A stretch of DNA of 64,000 nucleotides from contig JAANYP010007118.1 in assembly GCA_020465985.1 (NCBI GenBank), positions 27,240 through 91,239 of the forward strand, given 5' to 3'. Of this stretch, positions 46,501 to 59,189 are shown piece after piece. The notes beneath the pieces were generated by a model. It was not told where the DNA came from, searched no databases, and was given only the letters and a program-made list of their open reading frames with translations. Position 1 is the first letter of the stretch; each line of letters opens with the position of its first letter. The DNA is from Centrapalus pauciflorus. Lineage: Eukaryota; Streptophyta; Magnoliopsida; Asterales; Asteraceae. The position numbers were made by a program, and so were the translations under genes.

Positions 46501-46875
46501 AGGTTTCAGTTGTAGGATCAGCAGATTGCATGTCCACAACATATAAACCTTTCTTTTGTTGAGCACACAGCACAACTTTGCCTTAGTGATCTAATATGTA
46601 ACCCAGGTGCTCATCAAAGTTAACCTTGTAGCCAGCATCACACAGTTGACTTATGCTAACAAGATTATGTTTTAGCCCAACCACATAGGCTACTCTTTTG
46701 AACACTGCAGCACCAGCTTTAAGAGTTCCATTCCCTCAGTGGATCCCTGTACATTGTCACCAAATGTGACTTTTGGCCCTTTTTCAGACCTGAGATCACT
46801 CAGCAGGTCCTTACAACCTGTCATGTGCCCTGAGCAGCCACTGTCCAAGTACTAAACCTGGGATGGTTGTTTTTC
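43574..46875 (-). pseudogene. Element E pol, broken
   Basis: Copia pol. The protease stretch (46574-46875) has LDSGCSGHM but an upstream TAG and a TAA near 46583. Integrase (45749-46573) has HMDLFGPVNVPS, RSDHGTEF and QQNGVAERRNRTLIEA, and loses frame near 45840. RT (44328-45776) has MDVKSAFLNGKL and an intact YVDDIIFGS, and loses frame through one extra A near 44375. RNase H (43574-44341) has SDSDFAGCRLDRKSTTGG and HSRTKHIEVRH. Pol overlaps the gag end in another frame; an in-frame ATG overlaps the gag stop. Confidence 0.93.
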
Positions 46876-46904
46876 CTGCAGAGTGACAAGAATAATATTA
46901 GTCA
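46876..46904 (-). promoter_or_regulatory. Gag stop inside a 3'-splice-site-like block (E)
   Basis: Gag TAA (46900-46898) lies within CTAAT, followed by a pyrimidine-rich stretch and CTGCAG ending at 46876, 22 nt on. Unlike A/B, pol here is in a different frame from gag. Confidence 0.4.
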
Positions 46905-49638
46905 TTTTTAGGTGAACTCATCACAGAGATGAGTTCTCCTACTTCATCAACATTTGTTGATGGACTTGTGATGTCAACACTAATATTCCCTATTTGAATG
47001 GTATCAGTTTGGATACCACTCTCATTGACTGAGATGTTTCCAACACTGTTTGTGAGAGAACCATCAAAGTCAGCAGGCCTCATATCCTCATTTTCAGGAC
47101 AGTCTTTGGCCAGATGTGTCTTCATTCCACATTTATAACATTTTCTTCTCTTAGCATTTTTGGAAGAAGACCTTTCAGAAACACATTCTGAGTTATTTCT
47201 GTTGATTCTATCAGCAGGTTTAGCAAACTTATTACTATTTTATGAATCAACAGCTTGAGTGGAAAGTTCAATAGTAACAGCTTTGCCTGTCTCTTCTTTC
47301 CTCTTTTTAGGAGGGAAAATGTCAAAGATAGGAAGCTTAATTGGCGTTTGAACTTCCACAGGTTTAGGAAGTTTATTCCCAACTATCTCAGGCTGAGTAA
47401 TGGCTTTGCCTTTGCCCTTCCTGAGATGTGATTGATGTTGCCTATCAACATAATCATTATTTCTGATTTTGAAAAACTTATTCTCATTTAACACCAGTTT
47501 GCCACCATGATTAGAAAACTTATTTGAAATCACAACAGGTTTGCCTTCAACATGAGATTTACCCTTGTTAAAGACAGACTGCTTACCTTTTGAAAACTTA
47601 TTTTCAAAATGTTCAGCATTAAAAGGATTAGTATGCCTTTTTACATCAGCTTTAGACCCAAGGCCTGTTTTGTTAACAGGTTTGGTGTCCACAGCTGCAG
47701 TTTGGACATGCTTTCCTTTCTTTTGCTTGTGTGAATCAGCAAAGCACTTAGCAAGCTTATTTGATGAAGAACTTTTTTCATCAGCAGCTTTTGAGCTAGG
47801 TTCACACGAGCTGTCAGTGTTTTGAGGCCTGACAAACCTGTTTGTTGAGATTAATTTGCCATTCACTTTTTGGATAAAAGTGTTTGGAAGCTAACCAAGA
47901 GTGGACAAGTCTTCTTTCAAATTATTGACCTCAACAATGGAAGCTGCTGTGTCAAGATCCCCTCCAAGATATGCTTGGATTTGTGCAGGAATCTGTTGAC
48001 TTATGCAGTGGCTGACTTTTTGTGCAGATTGGCACCAAGAGTCAACTATCTTTTGAAGCTTAGCATGTTTTATATCTGTTTCTCTCTTCTCTTCCAGTAA
48101 AATGGAATTGATGTGTTTTAATTCATCAAGCTCAGTTTCCAACTTATGGAAACTGTCCAATTTACTAGATTTTGTTTCAAGATCAGTTTTAAGCTTAGAG
48201 ATTTCAGATAATAAAACAGTATGCTTCTCAACAGCAGCTTTCAGATCAACAAGCACATATTCAAACATTTTAACTTTTTCTTCTGAACTGTAATCCATAA
48301 AATTTTGTACCTTATACATCATTGTAGGGTTCCAGTTCTCCAAGCTGCTGAAGGCTTCAGCTTCAGCCAGATCCTGTTTGAAGTTGCTTGTTGATGGGAC
48401 ATCAGTGTTGGCCATCAGACATTGATTGTCTTCTTCATCTGAAGATGAATCAGACTCCTCCCAGTCACAAGTCTCTGCCATGAGTCCCTTTTGTCGGTTG
48501 GAAACCACTGAGTTTTCCAACTTCCTCAGCTTAGCCATAGCCATAAGGTACTTAACCCTATAGCTATCATCCCTGTTTGTCTTGTGTGGTTTGGATGACT
48601 GACCAACAGCTTTTGACACACAGTCAGCAGCTATATGGCCAGGTTTGCCACATTTGAAGCACTCAGCTTTGGTTTTATCAAATGCTTTCTTTTTAACAGC
48701 ATTTGAGCCTCCCTGCAGCATGTTTCTTCCAAACCTTTTCTTGTTGAACTTTTTGACAAGCATGGCTATCATTTGCTCATCATCCTGTTCAGCAAGATCT
48801 GCATTGTCTTCCTCATCAGATACTTCCTCCTTATCATCAGCCTGTTGATCAGGTTGAGTGAACACATCACCCATCTGACTTACAGGTTGTATCACGCTGA
48901 CCACAAAGGCTGCACCTTTCTTAGACATTTCCAAGGCATTTCTCTTTTGTTGCCTTGACTGCTCATCATTCAGCAAGGATCCATACAGATTAACAAGATC
49001 CATACTTCTGATGGTACCTGAATTCTTAATATTGTAGAAAAATAATTCCATTCTTCAGGTAGAATGTCTAAAAATTTGTTCACCAGAGTCAGGCTGTCTT
49101 TGCTGATCCCAACAGCTTTGAGATCATTAACAAGAGCAGTAAACCTGGTGTAGGTTTCAGTGAGAGTCTCCTTTGGTTTTGCAAAGAAAAGTTCATACTG
49201 TCTAACAAGATTGTTAATCCTGTTATATAGTGTGATTGTGGGTCCATCATAGACGGTACACAAAGTATCCCACATCTCTTTTGCAGTCTTCATATTCTCA
49301 ACCTGTTTGAACACATCATCAGGCAGAGAGATGACCAGGTTATTTCTGGCCTTTGCATCAAGGGCCACCAACCTTTTGTCTTCATCAGACCATTGAGCTT
49401 TTGCTTTCTAAAATGTTCTGATTTCAGGAGCAGCTCCTTCAACAGCAGGAGTTATAGTTGTAACAGAGGTTGGCACATAGGGACCCTCCATCACAATCTC
49501 TGGTAGTTGTACATCCAGTATCTATAAGTAGAGCATCATTCCGCTCTTCCAACCAAAAAAATTCTGATGATTGAACTTTGGAGGTTTGCCCATTGATCCA
49601 TTGTCATAGTATGAGGAACTTGCAGCACTGTTGTCCAT
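46898..49638 (-). pseudogene. Element E gag, broken
   Basis: ATG at 49638, 50 nt after the primer site. The first part has LVALDAKARNNLVISLPDDV and TLTETYTRFTALVNDLK, the copia gag domain. Zinc knuckle 1 is CFKCGKPGHIAADC near 48615-48660. A coiled-coil-like stretch lies at about 47900-48300. The second knuckle region (CYKCGMKTHLAKDC) is near 47085-47130 but straddles a frame change. So it has the same two-knuckle, coiled-coil layout as B gag. Stops near 49520 and 49409, with frameshifts near 49050, 47880 and 47130-47240. Confidence 0.9.
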
Positions 49639-49686
49639 GGAAAGTTTGGGAGAATGAGAGATCTAGAATGACACAAACTCTAAACT

Positions 49687-49698
49687 GCTCTGATACCA
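49687..49698 (-). promoter_or_regulatory. Primer-binding site of E
   Basis: Sense TGGTATCAGAGC, two bases from the LTR at 49701. Confidence 0.95.
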
Positions 49699-49700
49699 GT

Positions 49701-50780
49701 TGTAGGTCCCAAAAGATATCCCAAGTATATAGCCTTAAGCTGTAGAGGGGGGTGAATACAGCTATTTAAAAACTACACCTAATTTTCTCAATGTTTGTAT
49801 GTATTATCAACAAATGTTAATTACAAACGAGCTTGAATGCGGAAAGGTTCAAGCTGAGATGACAGATACAACAGTATGTTTAACTAGTCTAAGACTGACT
49901 TAAACTGATTACAATGAATACACTCACTAAGAATCACTCACTGTGTTTACAAGACTCAGAGGAACAGCTTGAACAAGAACAGCTTAGACACCAAGCACTG
50001 TTTTATTCAAGCAGACTTGCATTAATGAAAGACACACTTGAATGCACGTTCACTCTTGGATTCAACACTTAGGTTTTTCTGCTTATTCTTTCAATCCTTG
50101 GAAGTTTATTTTTATACTCAATCAGAGGATCTAAGTGAAGCTTCTTCATTGGACGAAAGGAAAAAGGGAAAGTCTTGTTGAAAAGACAACATAAGCTTTT
50201 TCTGCACATTCTGAAAAGCAGACATGCTTTTATGCAGCAGAACTTTTGTCTTTTCACTTTGTCTACTGTTGCATTAGCTTTAACTAAATAAGGAATGTCA
50301 ACTTTCTGTCTTTCTTCCTTTGTAAAGGATTATTTTGATATAAGAAAAGGTCTGTCACCCTTTTTCAAATATCCTTTTGTCTTCATGTAACAGAACAGCT
50401 TGGGCAGGCTGAGCAGTTCTGATTTCCACTTTGTCTTCGAGTTTGTAAACTGATCTTGCAGTCAAAAACAATACATGAGGACTTGGAAACACATTCCATA
50501 AAGTGTTTAGCCTGTTCACAAAGAACAGGTTCTGTTCACAAAGAACAGAACACTTGTAAACTGCCCAAGCTGCTCACCAGTGTAGAGCAGCGTAGACAGT
50601 TTATGTCCAGCCTGTTCAGCAGACTGAACAGCTTTGGGCTGATATTGCAAATCATTTTCAGGTCTCAATAAGGGATATAACAGGCCTTAAATTCAACCTT
50701 CAAATGCATCAGCAGGTTTGATATAGAATCTCCCCCTCAGATGCAGAACAGGTTGGACTGAGGCCTTTTTGTGCCTAACA
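49701..50780 (-). repeat. LTR shared by E (5') and F (3')
   Basis: 1080 bp, tgtaggtccc to gcctaaca. E's primer site is on its left, F's purine tract on its right. Sense TATAAAAA at 50116-50109 is a likely promoter TATA. GAACAGCTT / AAGCTGTTC motifs and close variants occur many times, for example a direct doublet near 50515-50550. Confidence 0.94.
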
Positions 50781-50796
50781 ATCTCCCCCTATTTGC
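50781..50796 (-). promoter_or_regulatory. Polypurine tract of F
   Basis: Sense GCAAATAGGGGGAGAT abuts the LTR. A second copy, GAGGGGGAGA, lies within the LTR edge region near 50733, in line with the multiple purine tracts known from Sireviruses. Confidence 0.88.
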
Positions 50797-51128
50797 AATA
50801 ACCAGTCTAAGCTGGCTTTATCAAAAAATCACTATATATTTTTACAGTACATTTGCTGAAATGGAATTACAACATCAAAGTAAAGTAAAAGATCAGTTTA
50901 TATATACACTGATTTCTGATTACATAAAACAACACATGTTTTTACAAAAGTACAACTGATGTACTGATGTATATTACAACTAATGCAAAAATTACAACTT
51001 ATGTAAATAAAGTACAACTAATGTACATCAGACTTTGGACTGTTTGTGTTGGGAGCAGATAATGGTAAGCCTGTCCAACTGATGGACAGCTTCCATTCTT
51101 CACCTACCCAGATGGTAGATGGACTTCA
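50797..51128. other. Non-coding stretch between third ORF and purine tract of F
   Basis: About 330 bp, A/T-rich, with repeated acaactaatgtac / acaactgatgtac units near 50950-51025. No gene seen. Confidence 0.6.
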
Positions 51129-54100
51129 CTACAATGGAGGGGCACCTTCAAACATCTTTTCAAGCTGCTCCCTTGTATCCTCAAGTTCTTGAATTTCACT
51201 TCTGATGATCATAAACTTGGGATCTTCAAGTTCACCGCTCTCAAAAAAGCCTCTGAGCTAATCCCAGACGGCTACTCTCTACCTGCTTGACTGCCTGAAT
51301 GAAACTGCAAGTCTGAACGCTACAAGCTGTCTCAAATCCACCTTGTATAGATCTGATGCTCTCTGAAAGCATTTCTTCTGAGTTAAGGGATCTACAAAAA
51401 ATGCCCCCAGCTCAGGCTCTTCAATGATCTTGCCATCTTCAAACTCTGTTCCACTAGGCAGGCTGTGGTCAACTCCTTTCATCTCAATAGCATAGTCACC
51501 TTGTTCTATCAAGGTGAGGAGTTGTGCCATCTCAGTGTCCTTCCTTGTCCTCCTGGCCTTTATTTTTGGTTGTGTCACATAGACACCTTCACTAACTTCT
51601 TTGGAGATCAGGCCAAGATTCTTCACTCTCTCCATCAGCTTCTTAACATATGCTCTGATAGTCTTAGCAGTTTCTGACTTAGACTCACTCAGAGCAACTG
51701 CCAGCTCAATCCATTCTCTGTACCACATTTGTGCAACATCAGTGAAGTCATATGTTTCTAGTTCTTGGCCTGTTGCACCCATTCTGGTTATTTTCAACTT
51801 CCACTGACTGCCTTTTCTTGATATGGGCACAGCTTTGACAATTGCTTCCTTGGCAAGCCTTCTATCAGCAACATCTTGAAATTTTCTTCTTGCCAGGTTG
51901 TCAAAGTGGAACTGAGCTCTTGTAGAAGGCACTGAGGTTTTGGTCACTGAGACCAGAGCACCCTTTTCTTTTTATGCTTCCTTCTCTTCTGCTGATCCCT
52001 TAGCAGCTTCCAATATTTTCTTTTGCACAACCAGAGAGGACATTTTAACTTTCCTTGCCTCTTGAAGTGCAAAAGACTTAGCAGCTTTGGCAGATTCTTC
52101 TTCTTTCCTTAGAGCTTCCAAGGCTTGAAGCTGTTCTTCTCTAAACTTAAAATATTTGTGCATAGGAAGACCCATTTCTTTGGCCCTGGCTTTGTGAAAT
52201 TTAATCTCTGCTGCTTTTTGTTGTTAAAGATCAATTGCTGCTTTTTCTTTTCCTTTTGCCGCTGTAGTGACAGCAGCGTCAGGACTTTCCTCCTCCTCCT
52301 CTTCTTCTTCTTCAAGAATCAGATGCCTCCTTCTGCTGCTTGTCCTGCCCTCAGGAATGAATTCCTCCCCCTTAGACTGAGCAGGGATTGGAGATTCAAC
52401 CTGAGTAGGATGAGCAGCGTGGGAGGCACCCTCCATTGTACCTGTTGCAGATGCTCCTGCTGGTTGACCAGTGAGTATTGCAGGCACTGATTTCTCCTCA
52501 GAAGAAGAAGTTTTCTCCCCCTTAGACTTACTCTTCGAGGCAGAGGACTTCTCCCCCTTTGAAGGAGATGTACCAGCACCTTCAACACCTGGTCTGCCTG
52601 AAGACACAAAGTCAGCAGGCTTGCCAGCAGGTTTAGCAGCAGGCTTGGGGCCAACAAGGCTATGCACTAAGAAAGCCATGTTGCCCTTCACCTCTGCAAG
52701 CTGGGAAAGGCAGGTTTGAAGAGAAGAGGATTGGGTATAAGCAAGGGAAGTCAGCCTGACAATATTTTCCCTATCAGAAGCTGTGAACAGCAAACTTTGA
52801 AGCTGCGCAAGATGTAATTCAAGAGAATCTTGCACATCAGCAAGGTTTGATGACAAAGAATTGGATAGGGAGCCAATGAGTGTGTTCAAGCTGGCTAGAG
52901 TGGCAGGAAGAGTAGAATTGCAAGAAGTGAGGAGAGATGACAGCTGTTGAGAAATAGCTGTCATTGAGGACACAGAGTCTTGTTGTAGTGAAAGAATGAA
53001 GGAGAGGGATGTGGATACATTTTGCAGCTGTGCAGTGAGTGCAAGCAGCTGTGGAGAATTATCAGGTTGTGGAGTGACAGGGAAGGAATCCGTGAACAGA
53101 TCAAAGAATCCCTTAAGCTGTTCAGACACAGATTCTGAAATAAGAGAGGGTAGAGAGGTCATAGAGGTTTCTAAAGAACCAACTTTGTTGGTCAGCAGGG
53201 AAAGCTGATCCTTTAAGGGTAGAGAGGTCATAGAGGTTTCTAAAGAACCCTCATTGGGAGCCTTTCAGATGCTGCTTGTGTTGCAGCACCTTCATGAAGG
53301 CCAGTGGGTGTTCCCTCTGCAGTGCCTTGGTGTAAAAGCACCTCATCATGGGGAGATGGGATATGCATTTCAACATCAGCAGTGGTGAAACCTGCTGATG
53401 GAGTTTGCATAGAAGGAGCAGCCTCACCCAATGGATGGTATGTTCCCTGAGGTTCATCAGCTTGGGTTGTTGGTCCCTCAGAAGCCGTTTGGTGTAGAAC
53501 AGCTGTATCATAGGGAGCAGAAATTTGAGGCTGATCTGCTGATTGGTCTAGACCAGCAGTGTGGGCACCTCGTGCAGACTCAGGGTGTAAGAAAGTTTGA
53601 GGTGGGGACATTGTGGACTCAGTATGGAGTGGAGAGAGCTCCTGTCTTACAATATTCTCAGCCTGTTGGGAGGCTGGAATAGTGGAGGGGGCTATCTCCG
53701 GTTGTACAACTGGCTCCTGTTGGGAGGAACCAGAGGGTTTAGGCTGACTCTGGGTGGACTCAGGTTGGAGTGAAGCAGGCTCCAATTGTGCTGAACCTTC
53801 TCCCACAATAGGAGAGGCAGCAGGGGTGGCTTCTCTTACAACTGAACCCTGTTGAGAGGGAACAGAGGAGCTGGTTGTTTGGGCTATTGTCTTTTTGGCT
53901 AGAGATTTGCGTTGGTATTGGAGGGATGAAGTGGGTGATGTTGGAGAGGAGATGAGAGGTTCAGACTGGACAGGTTTAGAGACTGGGTCAGAAACAGGTG
54001 GGTTGACCTGTTCCATAGTCTCAGGTGCCACAAAGGCACCAGCCACAGAGGCTTCAGGTTCAACGAATGAACCAGGGTGAGGAGCCTGCTCCCCCTCAGC

Positions 54101-55105
54101 CACAGAGGCTAAGAGAGCAGACTCTGACTGAGCTGTTTTGGCCTTCTTGTGGATAGGCCCAGCTTCAGTGGTTGCCATGGTCCTTTTAACAAGTTTGGAC
54201 CTGGCTTTGGATTTTCTCTTGGGAGCAGCTTCTGGATTCACCCTCACATCAGAGGGTCCTTCCACCAATCCTAACAACCTCCTCATTAGTGTTGACAGAG
54301 GAGGCTCATTGGGAAGAACAACAGTGTAGAAAACTCTATTCCCTATTACAGGGAAGGCAGCAGTATGAAGTAAAGGCTGAGAGTTGTACAAGTGCTCACC
54401 ACAAATGTGCCTGAATATGAGGCTCAGAAATCTAGGGTATCGAACAACAGCTGGTCTTGGCTCCTGCTGCACCAGATTCCTCAAGTTCACGAAGATCCAC
54501 TTAGCCATGTCCATTGTAGTCCCATCCACCAGCTGTAGGACTATTTGGATTTCATCACGGCTCAGTTGGTCAAATGAACCAACTTTGCTACTGAATCAGA
54601 TCACCACTGAGGCAAAGAGAAAACTATATGTAGGAGATAGATCCTTCCTGTACAGCGTAGCTCCAATTTTGGGTTCTGCTACACCACAGAAGCGTAGCAA
54701 ATTTCCCATTTGTTCATTTTCAGGCTGAGGCATGTCATATGAATCAGCAATGGGCAAATAAAGAACCTCCCTGAGAAGATCAGCAGTAATCTCAATGGTC
54801 TGAGTCCCATTCAGAATAGTTCCCTTGATGACTTTGGTATTGGGGTTGTAGGCACAAGTGTACCAAAACTCATATACCATCTCCTGGTACAGGACACCAG
54901 GAGAAGCAGTCATGGCGTAGTTCAACGGATGAACTGACAAAAACTCCACCATTTGGTCATAACCTTTCCCCACATAGTTTTTGGGGATTGTGAGGTTGGC
55001 AATGTAGTTAGTGGGTTTGATGGTTAGCATTGTGGTGATTGATGAGTGTTTCTGTACATCATCACCAACAAATACTGGTAGAAAGGGGTTGTTTCTGTGA
55101 GCCAT
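51129..55105 (-). pseudogene. Third ORF of F, broken
   Basis: Fuller copy of the E third ORF. ATG at 55105; N-terminal domain to about 54200; basic KRKSKARSKLVKR segment; long Ser/Pro/Gln-rich part; Leu/Ser helical part; SKGEK repeats with internal purine tracts; then a C-terminal region absent from E. That region has KYFKFREEQLQALEALRKEEE, a coiled-coil-like helix, and YDFTDVAQMWYREWIELA, and ends at 51129. Breaks: TGA at 54596-54598, loss of about 230 bp relative to E at 53250 with a 33-bp filler, TAA near 51970, TAA near 52224 and a frame change near 51280. Confidence 0.87.
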
Positions 55106-55810
55106 TTTGAAAGTAGTGAGAGTAGCAGAAGCACAAGACACTTAGTCGATTTTTAGGGTTCTTAGGATGTTTATGGTAGTAGTGAAGAAAACGAAGATGA
55201 AACAGTATGAGGTATTTATAGGATTTGAATGTGAGTGGGTATGAGAGAGAAATATTTGGGCGGTTGATTTGAAAAGTTCGTTAACGGAAAACGGAACGGT
55301 TGTCCATGTCAGACCGTTTGTCAGACCACTTGAGCCCTTTTTAATCACTAACACACGTAACCCACATCATCCGCAGTAATTAAGTTACATAAAAACATAA
55401 ATTAAGTAACTTAATTGTGAAGAAAGGTAATTAAAAATTGTTGGTCTAAGCTGTTGGTCAAACCTGTGATGAGTAAGGTCATCACAGGCTGTTCATTCTT
55501 CAAGTTGTTCACTCTTCACGCTGTGCATTCAACCTGTGTTCTAATTGAAGATCAGGTTGTGTTCAATTGCTGAACAGGTTACAAGACAATGGCTTGTACA
55601 TCAGTGTGAAGGAATGAGCAGGGTGAAGAATGGACCATCAGAGCAGACTGGACGAGTAAACTGTTTTTGTTCAGCCTGTTGTATGTTCAAGCTGTTCAAG
55701 GATTTCAGAAAAATGGCTAAGTACAGAACATGTACAGCCTGTTCTGTCTAAGCTGTTCTGAGAAACTTGAGCAGTGTGAGACATATAAGGTCTTAGACCT
55801 TTGAGGACAC
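55106..55810 (-). promoter_or_regulatory. Spacer of F with promoter for the third ORF
   Basis: Same as in E: sense TATAAATA at 55220-55213, AACGG cluster at 55283-55318, hairpin CCTGTGATG/CATCACAGG at 55463-55488, and repeated AAGCTGTTC. Nearly identical to E, so it adds no independent evidence beyond preservation. Confidence 0.58.
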
Positions 55811-57084
55811 TTAGTCACTTTTGTTTAACATGCCCAGCTTGCTGACAAGGTAATTAAACCTTGTTTCATCAAGAGGTTTGGTGAAAATGTCTGCAAGTTG
55901 TTCATTTGTGGAAATAAAGCTTACCTCCACATTACCTTTCTGAATGTGATCCCTGATGAAGTGATGTCTGACCTCAATATGCTTTGTTCTTGAATGAAAT
56001 ACTGGATTGTTGGAAATGCCTATGGCACTTGTGTTATCACACAGAATAGGAATTTTCCTATACACAAGCCCATAGTCTTCAAGCTGATGCTGCATCCACA
56101 GAATCTGCCCACAGCAGCTTCCAACAGCAATGTACTCAGCTTCAGCAGTAGAAGTAGACACTGAGTTCTGCTTCTTGCTACACCAACTTATCAACTTACC
56201 ACCAAGGAGTTGACACCGACCTGTTGTGCTTTTCCTATCTAGCCTGCAGCCTGCAAAATCCGAATCTGAATAACCTGTTAGTTCAAGGCTTGAGTCTTTG
56301 GGATACTAAAGACCCAAACCTGGTGTACCCTTCATGTATCTGAAGATTCTTTTAACAGCAGCTAGATGAGATTCCTTTGGATCAGCTTGGAACCTGGCAC
56401 ACAAACAGGTGGCAAACATAATATCAGGTATACTAGCAGTTAAGTATAGCATGCTCCCAATCATACCTCTGTAAGCTGTTACTGAAACTGCTTTGCCACT
56501 GGCATCAGCATCCAATTTTACATTGGTTACCATTGGGGTTTTAATAGGAGAAGTTTGATCAAATTTAAACTTTTTCAATAGATCTAAAGTATACTTTCTT
56601 TGATTTATAAAGATTTTAGTTGAGGTTTGTTTAACCTGTAATCCTAAAAAGAAAGTAAGTTCTCCCATCATACTCATTTCATATTTGGATTTCATAAGAA
56701 ATGAAAAATTCTTGCATAACTGCTCATTTGTAGAACCAAATATTATATCATACACATAAATTTGAACAAGCATAATATCAGACTTCACCTTCTTTATGAA
56801 TAGTGTGGTATCCACTTTACCTCTGGAATACCCATTGCTCATAAGGAATTCAGTAAGAGTGTCATACCAGGCTCTAGGGGCTTGTTTGAGACCATAGAGA
56901 GCTTTGTCCAACTTATAGACAAAACCTGGATGTTGTTCATTTTCAAAACCTGGAGGCTGTTTGACATATACTTCTTCTTGCAGCTTCCCATTCAAAAATG
57001 CACCCTTCACATCCATTTGAAATACCTTAATGCTCTTATGAGCAGCATAGGCTAGATACAAACGAATTGCTTCTAGCCTGGCCA
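55811..57084 (-). pseudogene. Element F pol, C-terminal part
   Basis: RNase H (55811-56300) with HSRTKHIEVRHHF, and RT (56306-57084) with MDVKGAFLNGKL and ALYGLKQAPRAWYDTL. The catalytic site reads YVYD instead of YVDD (codon 56750-56752), so an essential aspartate is lost. A TAG separates RT and RNase H near 56306. Cut at 57084, after the ARLEAIR block, by the LTR of element D; the rest of F lies right of the window. Confidence 0.92.
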
Positions 57085-57639
57085 TGTAAGATCTACACAA
57101 CACGGATCTATCTAGACGCGGAACCGTCAACGAGTGCGGAATCCTCGTTAACGGGTTGACGGTAACAACTCTCACTAGGAACACGGAGACTATCAACGAG
57201 CTGTACGAACTACGACGGACGCACCTACCAATTGATTCTCACTACAAGAAATCTAATCTTTAGAGACAAATCTTTCAGGGAGAACATGTTGTTGTCTCTA
57301 AAGATATACCTTTTGAGACCACAAGTGGTTCCTATTATTATTTTCAAGATATTTAAAAATTTTCAAGTTTTAGAAAAGATAAGTTGTTTCTGAAAGTGTA
57401 GCGGGAATTTTCCCTCCTCTGCAGTGTGAGCGCCAATTTTTTTAAAGTTTTTAGAGACCACAAGTTGTTTCTAATTGGTGATGAGTTTTATTAAAAAATA
57501 TTTGAAATGACATGTCCTTCCTAGAAGTAAAACCTATTTAATTAAAAAATTAAAATATACATTAATATTAATTTCTAATTATTAAAAAAATACATATCTG
57601 ATTTTCTCTTCTCCCTCCATAGACAGCTACGGCGCCAAA

Positions 57640-59189
57640 GCATAAGCAAATACCCTAATCCTAATCGCACCTGAATGCCAAATCGATTGATCACGTGATC
57701 GGCCCCAAAGCCAAAACCCAACGATCTTACTCTGATTGCATCACATCGATTGATCGCACCTGATCGTTATTGATCGCATCTCTAGTACCAAATCGCACCA
57801 AATCGATTGGCAGCAAAGGAGCAAGAACCGCCAACCGGCGGCACACAATCGACAGCACAGTGGTATCGTCATCCCTCTCGGTATAGTCGGTTCTTAACCA
57901 TTTTCAGGTTTGATTTTAATTTGGTTTAGATTCTTATTATTTGATGGTATGGATTTGCACAAATCTGGTTTCGTTGTTTCTCGGTATAGTCGGTTCGTAA
58001 TGGCGTTCAGCTTTCTGTTTTCTTTTCTTTTACCTATGATTTTCTTTTATTGATGCAGGGTGTAGTCATTTTGTGCAGTTCACGTTATCAGCGGTGTGCA
58101 GTTCATGCTATCAACGAGAGCATTCCCAAACATAAGGTACACCAATTCGACCCTACATGTTTGTTCAGGGGAGGCTTGTTCATTTAACACTACTGATTAA
58201 TCGTGTGAAATCCTCAAACACTACTGATTGATCATGCTAGTAACAGTAACAAATTCTCAAACGAGACAAAGCTTGGTTTAAATAGATAAATAGATAGATA
58301 AATGCAAGGATTAATAAAAGTAACCTTGCTTCGGCAATGTATTATTTAGGCACATTAGACATGCTTTCCCAACTGAATACTCTGAGCTTCCAACATGGTT
58401 GCTGCAGTTACCTGAAATACATTTTACAGTTGCCATGGAGCTTTCTGCATTGTATTCTCATAGTAAACAAAAGCACAATTGAAAATTGAACAATACATGC
58501 ACAATAACAGGTGGCACACCTTTGATGCACACACTTTGTTCACATAGGTGCTGACCATTGTATTTGGAGATGACAATGATGTATCCTTTCCTTTCAAGCA
58601 GAGGCACTACAGGATATATATTATATCATAAACCCAATAAAAAATATTTTCTGATAAATATATAAAAATTAAATAAACCAGGCCACTTTCTGTTTAATTA
58701 GTGGTGGTGATAATTATAAAAGCTGGTGTTTCCGGCCTTGGTGAGATCTCCCACGTTTTTTATTATATGATACACATTGGTTTTATTTTCGGTTGATATG
58801 TCCTTTTCGTCTTGAATTTTGATGAGTTTCCATTGGCTAATTGTACATAAAAATGTATTCAATGCCGCTTTTAAGTATTCTTTTTGCATATCACATAGGG
58901 TAATACTAACCTATCTCTCATGTCCAAATATGTAATTTCTTGGGACTTTATCTGATTACAATTTTTATAAATTAAAAAAGTTGGTTGGTTCGTTAGTTTC
59001 TAGTTATTTTTTCTTTGTAGAATTGGTGTTGGTTTCACCTTTGTTTTGGTTATCTGTTGTTGTGGTGCTTAACTTGCTTTCTTACTATCTGTCTTGGGAT
59101 CACATAACAATATGTTCCTTCTTCTGCTTCTGGTGCTTTTATATGCACTATAAATTCAAAGTGCAATAGACAATTGGCATGATATGCAC
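57640..59189 (+). other. CACTA interior, unassigned
   Basis: The part near 57600-57900 is less AT-rich, with repeated atcgattgatcgcacc, and looks leader-like. 58330-58620 could be captured host sequence but gives no recognisable protein. Otherwise AT-rich. Confidence 0.35.

Larger units (their letters stand above)
38616..50780 (-). mobile_element. Sirevirus-type copia element E
   Basis: Second Sirevirus family, minus strand. Sense order: LTR 50780-49701, primer site, gag, pol, promoter-bearing spacer, third ORF, truncated 3' LTR 39706-38616. It is inserted beside or in the 3' flank of G. All three reading frames are broken. Its 5' LTR is also the 3' LTR of F. LTR copies differ by several percent by eye, so E is older than B. 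Confidence 0.93.

Noticed and set aside
58330..58620. Captured host gene fragment in the CACTA element
   Set aside because: No recognisable protein or conserved splice pattern could be supported.
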